DNA of 64,000 nt from the NCBI RefSeq assembly GCF_019423325.1, contig NZ_JAHZBQ010000001.1:372001-436000 (forward strand). Reading direction: 5' to 3'. The position numbers and the translations under genes are program-made. This document shows positions 8,253 to 16,876 of the stretch, in pieces. The first letter of the stretch is position 1; every line of letters begins with the position of its first letter. The stretch is from Campylobacter sp. GTDB taxonomy: Bacteria; Campylobacterota; Campylobacteria; Campylobacterales; Campylobacteraceae. The notes below the pieces were generated by a model, which was not told where the DNA came from, made no database searches, and saw only the letters and a list, made by a program, of their open reading frames with translations.

Positions 8253-9356
8253 TTATTTTATCATAGCTTGGTTTATGTAGTTTTGAATTTCGCGGATAAA
8301 GTTTTCGCTTAGCTTCAAATTTAGCAAAATCACCGAAATTTCCGCGCCCAAATCCCTCAATTTCACGTAATCTTTTGCCGTGCATAGGATATGCTCCGCG
8401 TCCTCGCGCCTTAGCAGCTCTAAAATATGCTCTTTTTTGAAATCGTAATGATCGGGGAAAAACGCGTGGGCTTTTGCGAGCGGTAAAAACTCTTGCAAGC
8501 GCCAAGGCTTGGCGATGGCGCTGATTAAGATCGTGCGGGATCTCTCAAAACCCGCCTCTTTGGAATTTAAAATTTTATCCGCGGCGGCGGGGTTTAAATT
8601 TGAAATTTCATCTGTGGCGCGATTTAAATTTAAATCCGAAATTTCATCCGCGGTGGAATTTGAATTTTCATCCGCAAGATTTGAAATTTCATCCGCGCCG
8701 TTTAGCCCCTCTTGCAGATCCGCCGCCGAAATGATTTTAAGCTCCTGCAAAATGTCGCTCGGAGAGGGTATGAAATCCGCAAATTTATAAAAAAACGGCG
8801 GGTAGCGATACGCGGCGAACGGCAGGCAAAAGGGCAGCTTCGGCGCGCTTTGCGGGCGTAGCAAGATATCAAATTTAGAGATATTAAATTTAGAAAATCC
8901 GTCGTCCAAGATCACGAGCTCAAAGCCGAGAGTTTGCGCGCGCAAAATCCCTGCGGCGCGATCTTCGCTAACGATTACGTTTGCGCCGCGCAAAAACAGC
9001 GCGTACTCCATCGCCTCATCTCCGCTTTGCCGCACGTCGCAAAGTATCCGCCCGCCGAGCGCTACTTCGAGCAAGCCTCTACTTTTGCGTCCGTATCCGC
9101 GAAGGATGATGCAGGTTTTGAACTCCCCGTTAAATTCTTTAAAAAGCGCCCGCACTAGCGGGGTTTTGCCGCTTCCGCCGAGGGTTAAATTTCCGACGCT
9201 GATTATTGGAATTTTAAATTTTTGCGGCTTAGCAAAGAGCCTTTTTAGGCATACGATCAGCGTATAAAGTAGCGATAACGGCGCTAAAATCACTCCTAGC
9301 GCAAACCACGCGGGGCTCGGGTCGTATAGGTTTCGCTCGATTAGGAGTTTAAACAC
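8253..9356 (-). CDS. lpxK: Tetraacyldisaccharide 4'-kinase with a repeat insertion
   Basis: LpxK adds the 4'-phosphate of lipid A at the inner membrane. An N-terminal hydrophobic helix (residues 19-38) is followed by the P-loop GGSGKTPLV at residues 60-68, and LDDGFSKF comes later. Residues 216-269 are an inserted repeat of ADEISNL-type units rich in Asn, Asp and Ser, encoded by DNA with recurring GATGAAATTTC; conserved sequence resumes at ILISAIAKPWRLQEFL. The start overlaps the end of the DegT-type gene by 8 bases. The protein is 367 residues; relatives without the insertion are about 310. Confidence 0.93.
   Translation of the reverse strand: MFKLLIERNLYDPSPAWFALGVILAPLSLLYTLIVCLKRLFAKPQKFKIPIISVGNLTLGGSGKTPLVRALFKEFNGEFKTCIILRGYGRKSRGLLEVALGGRILCDVRQSGDEAMEYALFLRGANVIVSEDRAAGILRAQTLGFELVILDDGFSKFNISKFDILLRPQSAPKLPFCLPFAAYRYPPFFYKFADFIPSPSDILQELKIISAADLQEGLNGADEISNLADENSNSTADEISDLNLNRATDEISNLNPAAADKILNSKEAGFERSRTILISAIAKPWRLQEFLPLAKAHAFFPDHYDFKKEHILELLRREDAEHILCTAKDYVKLRDLGAEISVILLNLKLSENFIREIQNYINQAMIK
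8550..8711 (-). repeat. Imperfect repeat insertion inside lpxK
   Basis: The DNA contains several copies of a unit resembling AAATTTCATCCGCG spaced by about 30-40 bases and kept in frame. They encode DEISNL/DEISDL/DEISNL-type segments. The insertion separates the conserved halves of LpxK. Confidence 0.75.
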
Positions 9357-10485
9357 GATTTTGCGCTATCTCTTTGATCTGCTCGCAAATGTAGCTCACA
9401 TCGTCGTCGCTAAGCGCCGTATAGATCGGCAGGGATAAAATTTGCTGATAGTTTTTAAGCGCATTCGGGAAATCATTGACCTTGTAATTATATTTGCTTT
9501 TGTAGTAGCTTAGCAGATGCACCGGCACATAGTGCAGCGAAACGCTCACTCCGCGCGAGATCAGCGCCTTGGCGAAATCGTCGCGGTTTTTGTCGATCTT
9601 TACGATGAATTGAGTATAGATATGCTCCTCGCTGTCGCTTGGAAGCGTCACGTGCGGGCAGTTTGCGAGCTGCTCGCGGTAGGCTGCGGCGATCTGCTTG
9701 CGGCGCTTTATAAAGGCGTCGGTTTTCTCAAACTGAGCGATGGCGTAGGCGGAATTTATGGCGTTAAGATCGTATTTTTGACCGATGCGATCGACGTCGT
9801 AGGTAAAGGACATATTGCCGTCTTTGTAAAAGGCGTCTCCCACGATGCCGCCGTTTCTTAAAATTTGCGCGGCGCTTGCGATCTCATCGTCGTTCGTAAC
9901 GAAAAAACCCGCCGTAGAGATTGCGTCTTGCGCTTGAGGATTGATCTGAAAGCACGATATGAGCGAGCTTTTAAGCGCTCCGATTTTTGCGCCCTTATAG
10001 GTAGCGCCCATAGCGCGGCACGCATCGTCTATAAGGATGATATTTTCGCTTTTGGCGACCTCGCTGATGGCGTCTATATCCGCAGCAAGCCCTGCGATGT
10101 GCGAGATGAAAGCGCATTTTAGCTTTTTGTGGCGGTTCTGATCTATCGTGCGAGCAAGGCTTTCGCTCGTAATGTTAAAGCTTATCGGATCGATATCTAC
10201 GAAAACGGGCTCTGCGTCGAAGTGGCGGATAACTTCGGCAACGTTAGGGAAGGAATTTACGGAGCATAAAATTTTATCTCCGCGCTTAATATCCATCGCA
10301 CAAAGCGCCAGATGCAGCGCCGTCGTGCCGCTCGTAGTCGATACGGCGTGCTTTACACCGAAATATTTACAAATGTCCTCTTCAAAAATTTCGCTATATC
10401 TTATATCGCTGTTATAAAGGGCGCTTTTAATTAAGTCTTCCTCTTTTTTATCGATTTGAGCCTTATAAAACGGTATCTCTTTCAT
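9349..10485 (-). CDS. DegT/DnrJ/EryC1-type aminotransferase homologue lacking the PLP lysine
   Basis: The fold is clear: TTSGTTALHLAL for cofactor phosphate binding, LIDDACRAMGATYKG with the conserved Asp153, and VTNDDEI after the active-site loop. Family members are mostly sugar-nucleotide aminotransferases in which a lysine of a (S/H)xxK(N/P)xxTxEGG loop holds PLP. Here the loop reads SCFQINPQAQDAISTAGF (residues 177-194), and there is no lysine between K172 and the VTND motif. The protein may be a non-transaminating relative, as in the ColD dehydratase where the lysine is replaced by histidine, or may have another role. It lies between nadE and lpxK with a gap of 10 bases to nadE, so it may serve cell-surface sugar synthesis. 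Confidence 0.8.
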   Translation of the reverse strand: MKEIPFYKAQIDKKEEDLIKSALYNSDIRYSEIFEEDICKYFGVKHAVSTTSGTTALHLALCAMDIKRGDKILCSVNSFPNVAEVIRHFDAEPVFVDIDPISFNITSESLARTIDQNRHKKLKCAFISHIAGLAADIDAISEVAKSENIILIDDACRAMGATYKGAKIGALKSSLISCFQINPQAQDAISTAGFFVTNDDEIASAAQILRNGGIVGDAFYKDGNMSFTYDVDRIGQKYDLNAINSAYAIAQFEKTDAFIKRRKQIAAAYREQLANCPHVTLPSDSEEHIYTQFIVKIDKNRDDFAKALISRGVSVSLHYVPVHLLSYYKSKYNYKVNDFPNALKNYQQILSLPIYTALSDDDVSYICEQIKEIAQNRV

Positions 10486-10495
10486 AAATCTCTCC

Positions 10496-11299
10496 TTAGT
10501 GCGCGGGCTCTATGCGGGCGACCGCGGGCGCGCGAAGCTTAAAATTATTTTTAAGAATTCTACGGACGATAAATTTCACCAGCTCTTGATTGTGGCGCGA
10601 GTTTTTCAGATATTTCAGATCGTCCGCGCAGATCTGCTCGCCCGAGCGAAATTTGGCCCTTAGATTAGGCCGCGAAAAAATATCTCTTAGCACGCTATCT
10701 AAAATCTCGTAGCTGTATCCAAGCTCACGTTCGTCGCTTTGATTTTCCCATAAATCGGCGCTGGGAGCTTTTTTTATGATCGCATCGTCTATGCATAAAA
10801 TTTTTGCAAATTTAAACAGATCGGTTTTTAAAATTTCGCCGATCGGATTAAACGCGCAGGCTAGATCGCCGTAGATCGTACCGTAGCCTAGCATCCTCTC
10901 GCTAAGATTGCTCGTGCCTACGACTACTCCGCGTTTTTGCGCGCTGTAATCATAAAGCAAGCTCATGCGTATTCGCGCGGCGAAATTTCCGATGCGAAGC
11001 GGGTTTGCACCGGGATTTAAAGCGGTAAAATTTTCTACAAATGACGCGATCTCTTGGATTTCGTAGGGGATATTAAAGGATTCGCAGTGAAAGATGCCGT
11101 CTGCCATATTTTCTAAATTTGAACCCGCACTAGGCAGGATAAGTCCGTAAGTGGGGATCTCAGTAAGTGCACAAAGCGCAGAAACCACGGCGCTGTCAAG
11201 CCCACCGCTGATACCCACTACAAAGGCGTCCGCACCAGTCTCGTCGAGTCTCTCCGATAAAAAATCGGTCAGTTGCGGCAGCAAATCATCCAAAAACAT
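10496..11299 (-). CDS. nadE: NH3-dependent NAD+ synthetase
   Basis: NadE amidates nicotinic acid adenine dinucleotide to NAD+. The PP-loop SGGLDSAVVSAL is at residues 31-42 (ATP pyrophosphatase type), and GTSNLSERMLGYGT and PSADLWENQSDE are typical of the short, ammonia-using enzyme. No glutaminase domain is present. The length is 267 residues. It is the first gene of the long minus-strand run and faces the divergent metallo-hydrolase gene across 95 bases, as in C. jejuni, so this intergenic stretch probably carries promoters for both directions. Confidence 0.95.
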   Translation of the reverse strand: MFLDDLLPQLTDFLSERLDETGADAFVVGISGGLDSAVVSALCALTEIPTYGLILPSAGSNLENMADGIFHCESFNIPYEIQEIASFVENFTALNPGANPLRIGNFAARIRMSLLYDYSAQKRGVVVGTSNLSERMLGYGTIYGDLACAFNPIGEILKTDLFKFAKILCIDDAIIKKAPSADLWENQSDERELGYSYEILDSVLRDIFSRPNLRAKFRSGEQICADDLKYLKNSRHNQELVKFIVRRILKNNFKLRAPAVARIEPAH

Positions 11300-11394
11300 A
11301 ATATTTAGCCTTAAAATTTTACGTTAAATTGCGCGAATTTTAACTATTTTTGGCTAAATTACGGCTTTAATTTAAGCTTAAAAGGAGGATTTAA

Positions 11395-11994
11395 ATGCAA
11401 ATTTTAAAAAAAGCTTTCGGTGAATACGCGACGAACTGCTACATTCTAAAGGGCGAGCAGGGCGATCTTGTGATCGATCCTGGCGAGGGCAGCTTTGATT
11501 GGGTGATGCAAAATACGGGAAAGATCGCGGCGGTTTTGAATACGCACGGGCATTTCGATCATGTTTATGATGACGCGAAGCTGCAAAGGACGGGCGCTAA
11601 AATTTATATCCACGAGGAAGACGCCTTTATGCTGCGGGCGGATCCTTTTGAGACGATGCCCGAGCCCATAGAAGCTGATGTGCTCGTAAAAGGGCAGGAG
11701 CAAAGCCTTGAAATAGCGGGCTTTAACGTTAAATTTAGCCTTTTTGCCGGACATACGCCGGGCAGCTGTATGATTGAAGTGGACGGCGTGATTTTTAGCG
11801 GCGACGTAATATTCAAAGGCTCTATCGGCAGGTGGGATTTTCCCTTTTCAAGCGGCGCACAGATGAGAGAGTCTTTGCATAAAATTTTGCAGATAAAGGG
11901 CGATTTTGCGCTATATCCGGGGCACGGAGCAAATACTAGCCTAGCGGCCGAGAGGCAAAATTTAAAATATTTTTTGCAATTTTTTGAGCGCTGA
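11395..11994 (+). CDS. Metallo-beta-lactamase fold hydrolase (glyoxalase II-like)
   Basis: This 199-residue protein has the metal-binding signature NTHGHFDHVYD (H51, H53, D55, H56), a second-shell histidine in AGHTPGSCM, FSGDVIF, and a C-terminal YPGHGANTS. This set fits the glyoxalase II/YcbL branch, which hydrolyses thioesters or related substrates; the actual substrate is not known. A strong ribosome site (AAAGGAGG) precedes the ATG. It is transcribed away from nadE, as with Cj0809c in C. jejuni. It is probably cytoplasmic, with no signal peptide. Confidence 0.85.
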   Translation: MQILKKAFGEYATNCYILKGEQGDLVIDPGEGSFDWVMQNTGKIAAVLNTHGHFDHVYDDAKLQRTGAKIYIHEEDAFMLRADPFETMPEPIEADVLVKGQEQSLEIAGFNVKFSLFAGHTPGSCMIEVDGVIFSGDVIFKGSIGRWDFPFSSGAQMRESLHKILQIKGDFALYPGHGANTSLAAERQNLKYFLQFFER

Positions 11995-12512
11995 TCGTTT
12001 AAATTTAACTGCGTTTCGCCGCACAAAGAGCTGTGAAGTGGCGTGAAGTGGCGAAGTGGCGTTAAATTTTATACCGCTTTGCTCGTGGGCACCGGAATTG
12101 ATACCACTTTACTCGCATCGCAGGCGCCGAAATTTGCCGCTTAATTTACGGTTGCGGGCGTTAAATTCTGCGCTGCGTTCGCACTATGACTGCACTAGCG
12201 TGCGCTGCGCAGATAAAATTTTAAAATTTACCGCCGCTTGATTAAATTTAGCAAAATTCCGCGCCGCCGCGCGTACAAGACGCAAAGCGTAACGCAAAAG
12301 CAAAATTTAAAATTCGTGCTGCCGCGCGTGTAAAGCGTAGTGCAAAAGGCGAAATTTAAAATTTGCGCCGCCGTACCGATCCTAGCCGCTACAATGTGAT
12401 CTAATCCAATTCGAGCCCGCTAAATTTAGTCAAATTTTACGCTCTACCGAACACAAAATTTTTGCTGCGAGTCGATAAATTCAGTAAATTTTACGCGTTT
12501 TAAAGGCGCAGA
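11995..12512. repeat. Gene-free stretch with short direct repeats
   Basis: I see no convincing gene in 518 bases. A 10-bp unit GTGAAGTGGC is repeated in tandem at 12033-12052, with a shortened third copy to 12060. Three imperfect copies of a block starting AAAATT(C/T)nGnnGCC begin at 12253, 12309 and 12358. AAATTT-type palindromes are scattered throughout. The small open frames here lack ribosome sites and protein-like composition. Confidence 0.7.
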
Positions 12513-13406
12513 TCACGCCCGAAGCCGCACGTAGATACGCCTCGGGGCGGGATAGCCCTCGATCGTGTGCGAGCCGTCGAGCGGATCTAGGAAATTCTCC
12601 AAGCTCTGCCCGTCGATCCACTCCGTTTTGCGCTGCTCGCTAGCATCCGTGGGCTTTTGAGCCAAAATTTCAAAATCTCTAAATTTCGCCCGCTCGCACC
12701 AATTCTGAAGCGCGCCGACGGTCGGGACGAAGTAGATATTTGAAATTTTTGAGTAGCTGTTTTTCGGGCACAGTGCGAAATCGCCCGCTCCTTCGATATA
12801 CATCGTGTCTAAAAACACCTCGCCGCCCGCATTTAGCGAAGCGCGCAGATCTTTTAGCATCTTTACGGGGTCGCTGCGATGGTAGATGACGCCGAGGCAG
12901 AAGATCGTGTCGAATTTGTGCTCGTAAAACGGTAGATGCTCCACGCCCAAAAGCTCGAATTTCGCGCCGCTGCGGAGGAATTTCTCGAGGAAGCGAAACT
13001 GCAGATAAAATAGCGCGCCGGGATCGAACCCCACGAGCCGCGCAGGAGCAAGCTCGCCCATACGAAACATATAGTAGCCGTTGTTGCAGCCCACGTCGGC
13101 GACGGTTTTGCCGCTCAGATTTAAAAACGGCCGCAGCAGGTTAAATTTCATGAAGCTTCGCCACTCGGCGTCGATGAAAAGATCATTCAGCGCGAAAGGC
13201 CCCTTGCGCCACGGCTTTAGCGCTCGCGCGATACGCAAAATTTCATCTCTCTGCTCCGCGCTAGCGTTAAAGCTTGCACGCACGACGTCGCCGCACTCGC
13301 AGTCGCATTCGCCTGTTTTCAACGCCTCGATCGCGCTTAAAATTTCGCGGTTTTGCCCGCTTTGCAGCTTTTTAAAGTTCTCGTCTCTGATTTTTTGCAG
13401 ATCCAT
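12513..13406 (-). CDS. cmoB: tRNA U34 carboxymethyltransferase
   Basis: CmoB transfers the carboxymethyl group of carboxy-SAM to 5-hydroxyuridine-34 in tRNA, giving cmo5U. Diagnostic segments are PWRKGPFAL (residues 66-72), AEWRSFMKF, the SAM motif VADVGCNNGYYMFRM (102-116), LGVIYHRSDP, and the C-terminal TEWIDGQSLENFLDP and EGYPAPRRIYV. The length is 297 residues, normal for the epsilonproteobacterial form. It is a single gene, not obviously in an operon. Confidence 0.93.
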   Translation of the reverse strand: MDLQKIRDENFKKLQSGQNREILSAIEALKTGECDCECGDVVRASFNASAEQRDEILRIARALKPWRKGPFALNDLFIDAEWRSFMKFNLLRPFLNLSGKTVADVGCNNGYYMFRMGELAPARLVGFDPGALFYLQFRFLEKFLRSGAKFELLGVEHLPFYEHKFDTIFCLGVIYHRSDPVKMLKDLRASLNAGGEVFLDTMYIEGAGDFALCPKNSYSKISNIYFVPTVGALQNWCERAKFRDFEILAQKPTDASEQRKTEWIDGQSLENFLDPLDGSHTIEGYPAPRRIYVRLRA

Positions 13407-13513
13407 TTTTAATCCTAAAATTTCAAATTTAGCGCCATTTTAACATAAAATTTTATCCATTTTAAGGCGCAAAGAGATAAAATCGACTTGCAATTCAAGC
13501 AAAGGAGCAAAAA

Positions 13514-14569
13514 ATGCAAGAAGCAAAAACGAGAAAATTTAGTCTCAGGTTTAATCACGAAATTTCAAGTAGTGGCGCAGAGGTGCGGCTTTGGCTGCCG
13601 TTAGTGCTGCAAGAGCCCTATCAGAGGTTGCTTGGCGAATATCATGCCCGCTCAAATGCGCAAGAGTCTGCTATCTGCGGAGATCATATAAGCACGTACT
13701 ACGCGCGCTTCGCACCCGATAAAGAGGCAAGAGCGGGCGTCGGCAAATACGGCGAGCAAGGTGTCGTAGGCGAAGAGGATGATTATTTTGAGCTTAGCTT
13801 CGATATTGAAATTTCGGAGCGAAATACCGATTTTAGCAAGGTAAGCTTTAATGAAAATGAGCGCTTGAGCCCCGAGATCGAGGAGTTTTTAAAGCCTTCA
13901 AAGCTAATTCCGGTAGAAGGCGCTGCGAAACAAAAATCAGACGAGATCACCGGCTCGCTTAAGGGCGATCTAGAAAAGGCGCGCGCGATCTACGAGTGGG
14001 TCGCAAAAAATATGAGCCGCGATAATAGCGTGATCGCATGCGGCAGTGGCGATGCAGCGGCGATTTTAAGCAGCGGCAAGCTAAGTGGCAAATGCGCCGA
14101 TATTAATAGCGTGTTCGTCGCGCTCTGCAGGGCAGCGGGCATTCCTGCGCGCGCTATTTACGGTATCCGCACGGGCGCGGCACAGAAATTTTCGCCTGAA
14201 ATGGGCGTCATGGGCGCTCTAAGCGGCGGTGCGCTTGAAATTTCGGGCGCGCAGCATTGCAGAGCGGAATTTTATCTAAAAGGCTATGGCTGGATCCCAG
14301 TTGATCCCGCGGACGTTACGAAGGTGCGACTCGGCGAAGGCTTAAGCGAGGATGATTCTAAGCTGGCGCGGGTGCGCGAATATCTTTTCGGCAATTGGGA
14401 GCCGTGCTGGCTGGGCTTTAACTACGCTCGAGAAATCGTGCTAAATCCGCGCCCGGCGTACGTTCCGATCGAAATTTTTTCGCATCCGTATTGCGAAGTG
14501 GGCGGCACGCCGAAAGATCCGTACTCGCCTAAAAATTTTATCTACGAGTATTTTTCGCGAGAAATTTAA
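13514..14569 (+). CDS. Transglutaminase-like protein without a leader (paralogue 1)
   Basis: The 351-residue protein has the transglutaminase/protease core: Cys194 in LSGKCADINSVF, His248 in GAQHCRAEFYLKG, and Asp264 in WIPVDPADV, the expected Cys-His-Asp triad. The N-terminal half (RFNHEIS, LWLP, ISERNTDFSKV) is a beta-rich domain shared with its neighbour. A clear ribosome site (AAAGGAG) precedes the ATG at 13514, and no signal peptide is seen, so it is predicted to be cytoplasmic. It is followed by a close paralogue that has a Tat leader. Substrate unknown; relatives act as cysteine proteases, amidases or crosslinkers. Confidence 0.82.
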   Translation: MQEAKTRKFSLRFNHEISSSGAEVRLWLPLVLQEPYQRLLGEYHARSNAQESAICGDHISTYYARFAPDKEARAGVGKYGEQGVVGEEDDYFELSFDIEISERNTDFSKVSFNENERLSPEIEEFLKPSKLIPVEGAAKQKSDEITGSLKGDLEKARAIYEWVAKNMSRDNSVIACGSGDAAAILSSGKLSGKCADINSVFVALCRAAGIPARAIYGIRTGAAQKFSPEMGVMGALSGGALEISGAQHCRAEFYLKGYGWIPVDPADVTKVRLGEGLSEDDSKLARVREYLFGNWEPCWLGFNYAREIVLNPRPAYVPIEIFSHPYCEVGGTPKDPYSPKNFIYEYFSREI

Positions 14570-14988
14570 TCCTCTGGCGGCTTGCATTTTACCGCCGCGA
14601 TTTGCTTAAGCTAAGCCGCCGCGCTTCCTCGAAGCTCAACCGTTTAATCTAAGCGCACGCTTGGCTTTGCGACAGCGGCGCTTTTTGCGTGGTTTAGCCT
14701 ACGCCGCCCGATACATACTGCCTCGCGCCTAGTTTGCGGGCTATCACGCCCGCTTTGGCGAAATTTCGCGCCGTGTCTTTGGGCGAAATTTTGAAATTTT
14801 AAAATTCCGCGGCGAGCAAAATTCTAAAATTTTAAAGCGAGCGAAATTTTGAAATTTTAAATATGGATAGAATTTTAAAATTTACGACTTGCGGAATTTT
14901 AAAATTTAGCGATTTCAAAGCCGCAAAAGGCTAAAATCAGCGCGTAAATTAGGGCTAAGGCTTAGCCATTTTATTTTGAAGGCATTTC
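14570..14988. repeat. Gene-free stretch with AATTTTAAAATT palindromes
   Basis: No gene is seen in 419 bases. From about 14780 the sequence is a string of AT palindromes separated by GC-rich pieces; exact AATTTTAAAATT copies are at 14795-14806, 14871-14882 and 14895-14906, with near-copies between. Confidence 0.75.
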
Positions 14989-16059
14989 ATGCAAAGACGC
15001 GATTTTTTAAGAAACACTGCGATTTTAGGCGCCGTTATGGCAACTCCGAGTACCATTTTGGGCGGGGAAAAAGTCATTGGCAAAAAGAGAGCTTTCGGGC
15101 TATCGCTAAATCACGAAATTTTGGAGAAGGGTAAGCAGACGCGGCTTTGGATACCGCTTCCTCTTATCACGGAGTATCAAAAAGTAAGCGACATAAAATT
15201 TGACGGCAATTTTAACGATCCGTCCGTGGACTACGGCGAAATTCCGACGCTCTATGCCGGCTACGTCGGTGTGGCAAAGCCCACGCTAAATATTAAATTT
15301 AGCGTCGAGACCTTTGAACGTAACACCGACTTTAGCAAGGTAAAATTTAATCCGAACGAAAAGCTTGGCCCCGAGGTGGCGAAGTTTTTAGAGCCTAGTG
15401 CGCAGATTCAAATCGACGGCGTCGTCAAGCAAAAATCAGACGAGATTGCAGGCGGCATAAAGGGCGATTTGGAAAAGGCGCGCGCGATCTATACGTGGGT
15501 GGCAAACACTATGCAGCGCGATAATAGCGTGCTAGGTTGCGGGCTAGGGGACGTGAAGCAAATTTTAAGTAGCGGCAAGCTAAGCGGCAAATGCACCGAC
15601 ATAAATAGCGTTTTCGTTGCACTTTGCCGCGCGCAGGGCATCGCCGCAAGAGAGATGTTTGGCATCCGCGTCGGCACGTCGAGATTTAGCGCTCAAATGG
15701 GCGCCGCGCCTAAAGACGGCGTCAGCCATATCTCGGGCGCGCAGCACTGCAGGGCGGAATTTTATCTAAAAGGCCACGGCTGGATCCCAGTCGATCCCGC
15801 GGATGTCACGAAGGTGCGCCTAGGCGAGAAGCTAAGCAATGACGACAGCAAGCTCACTAAAATCCGCGAGTATCTTTTCGGCAACTGGGAGATGTGCTGG
15901 ATCGGCTTTAACTACGGCAGAGACTTCACGCTAAGCCCACGCCCAGCGCAGTTTCCGATCAATAATTTCGGCTATCCTTACGGCGAAGTGGACGGCAACA
16001 CTCTTAATTACTACTCGCCGAAAGATTTCAGCTACGATTACAGATCGAAGGAGTTGTAG
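14989..16059 (+). CDS. Tat-exported transglutaminase-like protein (paralogue 2)
   Basis: The protein starts MQRRDFLRNTAILGAVM, a twin-arginine signal (RRDFLR followed by a hydrophobic stretch), so it should be exported folded to the periplasm. The core triad is Cys202 in LSGKCTDINSVF, His253 in SGAQHCRAEFYL and Asp269 in WIPVDPADV. Long stretches of the C-terminal half are almost identical to the upstream paralogue (REYLFGNW, DPADVTKVRLGE), indicating tandem duplication. Length 356 residues. The two genes differ mainly at the N-terminus and in residues 40-100. The role is unknown; a periplasmic cysteine peptidase or amidase is plausible. Confidence 0.82.
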   Translation: MQRRDFLRNTAILGAVMATPSTILGGEKVIGKKRAFGLSLNHEILEKGKQTRLWIPLPLITEYQKVSDIKFDGNFNDPSVDYGEIPTLYAGYVGVAKPTLNIKFSVETFERNTDFSKVKFNPNEKLGPEVAKFLEPSAQIQIDGVVKQKSDEIAGGIKGDLEKARAIYTWVANTMQRDNSVLGCGLGDVKQILSSGKLSGKCTDINSVFVALCRAQGIAAREMFGIRVGTSRFSAQMGAAPKDGVSHISGAQHCRAEFYLKGHGWIPVDPADVTKVRLGEKLSNDDSKLTKIREYLFGNWEMCWIGFNYGRDFTLSPRPAQFPINNFGYPYGEVDGNTLNYYSPKDFSYDYRSKEL

Positions 16060-16474
16060 CGGCTCGCGTTTTGCTATGCGGAACGTCGAACTACTTGAGC
16101 TTTTTGAGTAGGTATACAAGAGAGGCTTCCCGCTAGACGACTTTGGGCGGATGTGTAAAAGCGCGCCTAATCTAAATGTTGCCGCGTCTGCATTGGAAAA
16201 AAATTCCGCGCTTTATTTGGCGTGGAATTTTAAAATTTTTTAGAATTTTGTGAGCGACATGGCGGCGGAATTTTAAAATTTCAAGATGAATAAAATTTTG
16301 AAATTTTTCGGCGCGTGAAATTTTAAAATTTACGGCTTATGGAATTTAAATTTTACCGCTCTGCGCCACTCTACGCGCAATTTGGTAGCGGTAAATTTTG
16401 CAGATAAAATTCCGCGCCAAAAGCAGGCTGCGGTGCGATAAGATTATGGCAAGATTATAATTAAAAGGTAAAAT
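16060..16474. repeat. Gene-free stretch with AT palindromes
   Basis: No gene is seen in 415 bases. Between about 16220 and 16350 there are several AATTTTAAAATTT-type palindromes separated by about 30-60 bases of GC-rich sequence, like those in the preceding gap. The end of this stretch must hold the promoter of the MerT-like gene. Confidence 0.7.
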
Positions 16475-16876
16475 TTGAAAACCAAACTAGAAAATTCCGC
16501 GCAAGAAACCTTGGCGCAAAAGCGAGAAAATCCTGGCAAAAATCGCTTCAGCACGCGCAGTTTGTGGCTGATATTTGTCGCGATTTTTAGCGCGGTCGCG
16601 GCGACGTTTTGTTGCCTACCTGCGCTTTTATTTTTGATTTTCGGCACGAGCTTTTCCATTTTTTCAGGCGCAGAGGCTTTCGGCAACTACCGCGCGCCGC
16701 TTTCTGCGTTAGCGCTTTTTTGCTTCGCGCTTTCTGCATTTTTCTTTTTCAAAAAGCCGCGTACATGCTCACTGCAAAGCGGGCGCAAAAAATGGATTCT
16801 GATCTACGCGCTCTTAGGAGCCTTGCTTGCCTTTATGCTTACATATCCTGAAATTTTAGGAGGGCTTTATGCGTAA
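16475..16876 (+). CDS. MerT-like inner-membrane metal transport protein
   Basis: A 133-residue membrane protein with three predicted helices (about residues 29-57, 74-93 and 107-123). The first carries ATFCCLPALL, like the vicinal-cysteine motif in helix 1 of mercuric transporter MerT (CC at 46-47), followed by a Gly/Ser-rich turn. It starts at a TTG preceded by AAAAGG. The downstream MerP-like gene overlaps it by 8 bases, the usual MerT-MerP pairing. There is no merA or merR nearby, so transport of a metal other than mercury, such as copper or zinc, is possible. Confidence 0.72.
   Translation: MKTKLENSAQETLAQKRENPGKNRFSTRSLWLIFVAIFSAVAATFCCLPALLFLIFGTSFSIFSGAEAFGNYRAPLSALALFCFALSAFFFFKKPRTCSLQSGRKKWILIYALLGALLAFMLTYPEILGGLYA

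Noticed and set aside
12056..12241. 61-codon frame after the metallo-hydrolase gene
   Set aside because: Falls in repeat DNA, has no ribosome site and an implausible amino-acid composition.
16456..16461. TATAAT as the promoter of the MerT-like gene
   Set aside because: It lies only 13 bases before the TTG start, so transcription would begin inside or after the ribosome site; the true promoter is probably further upstream.
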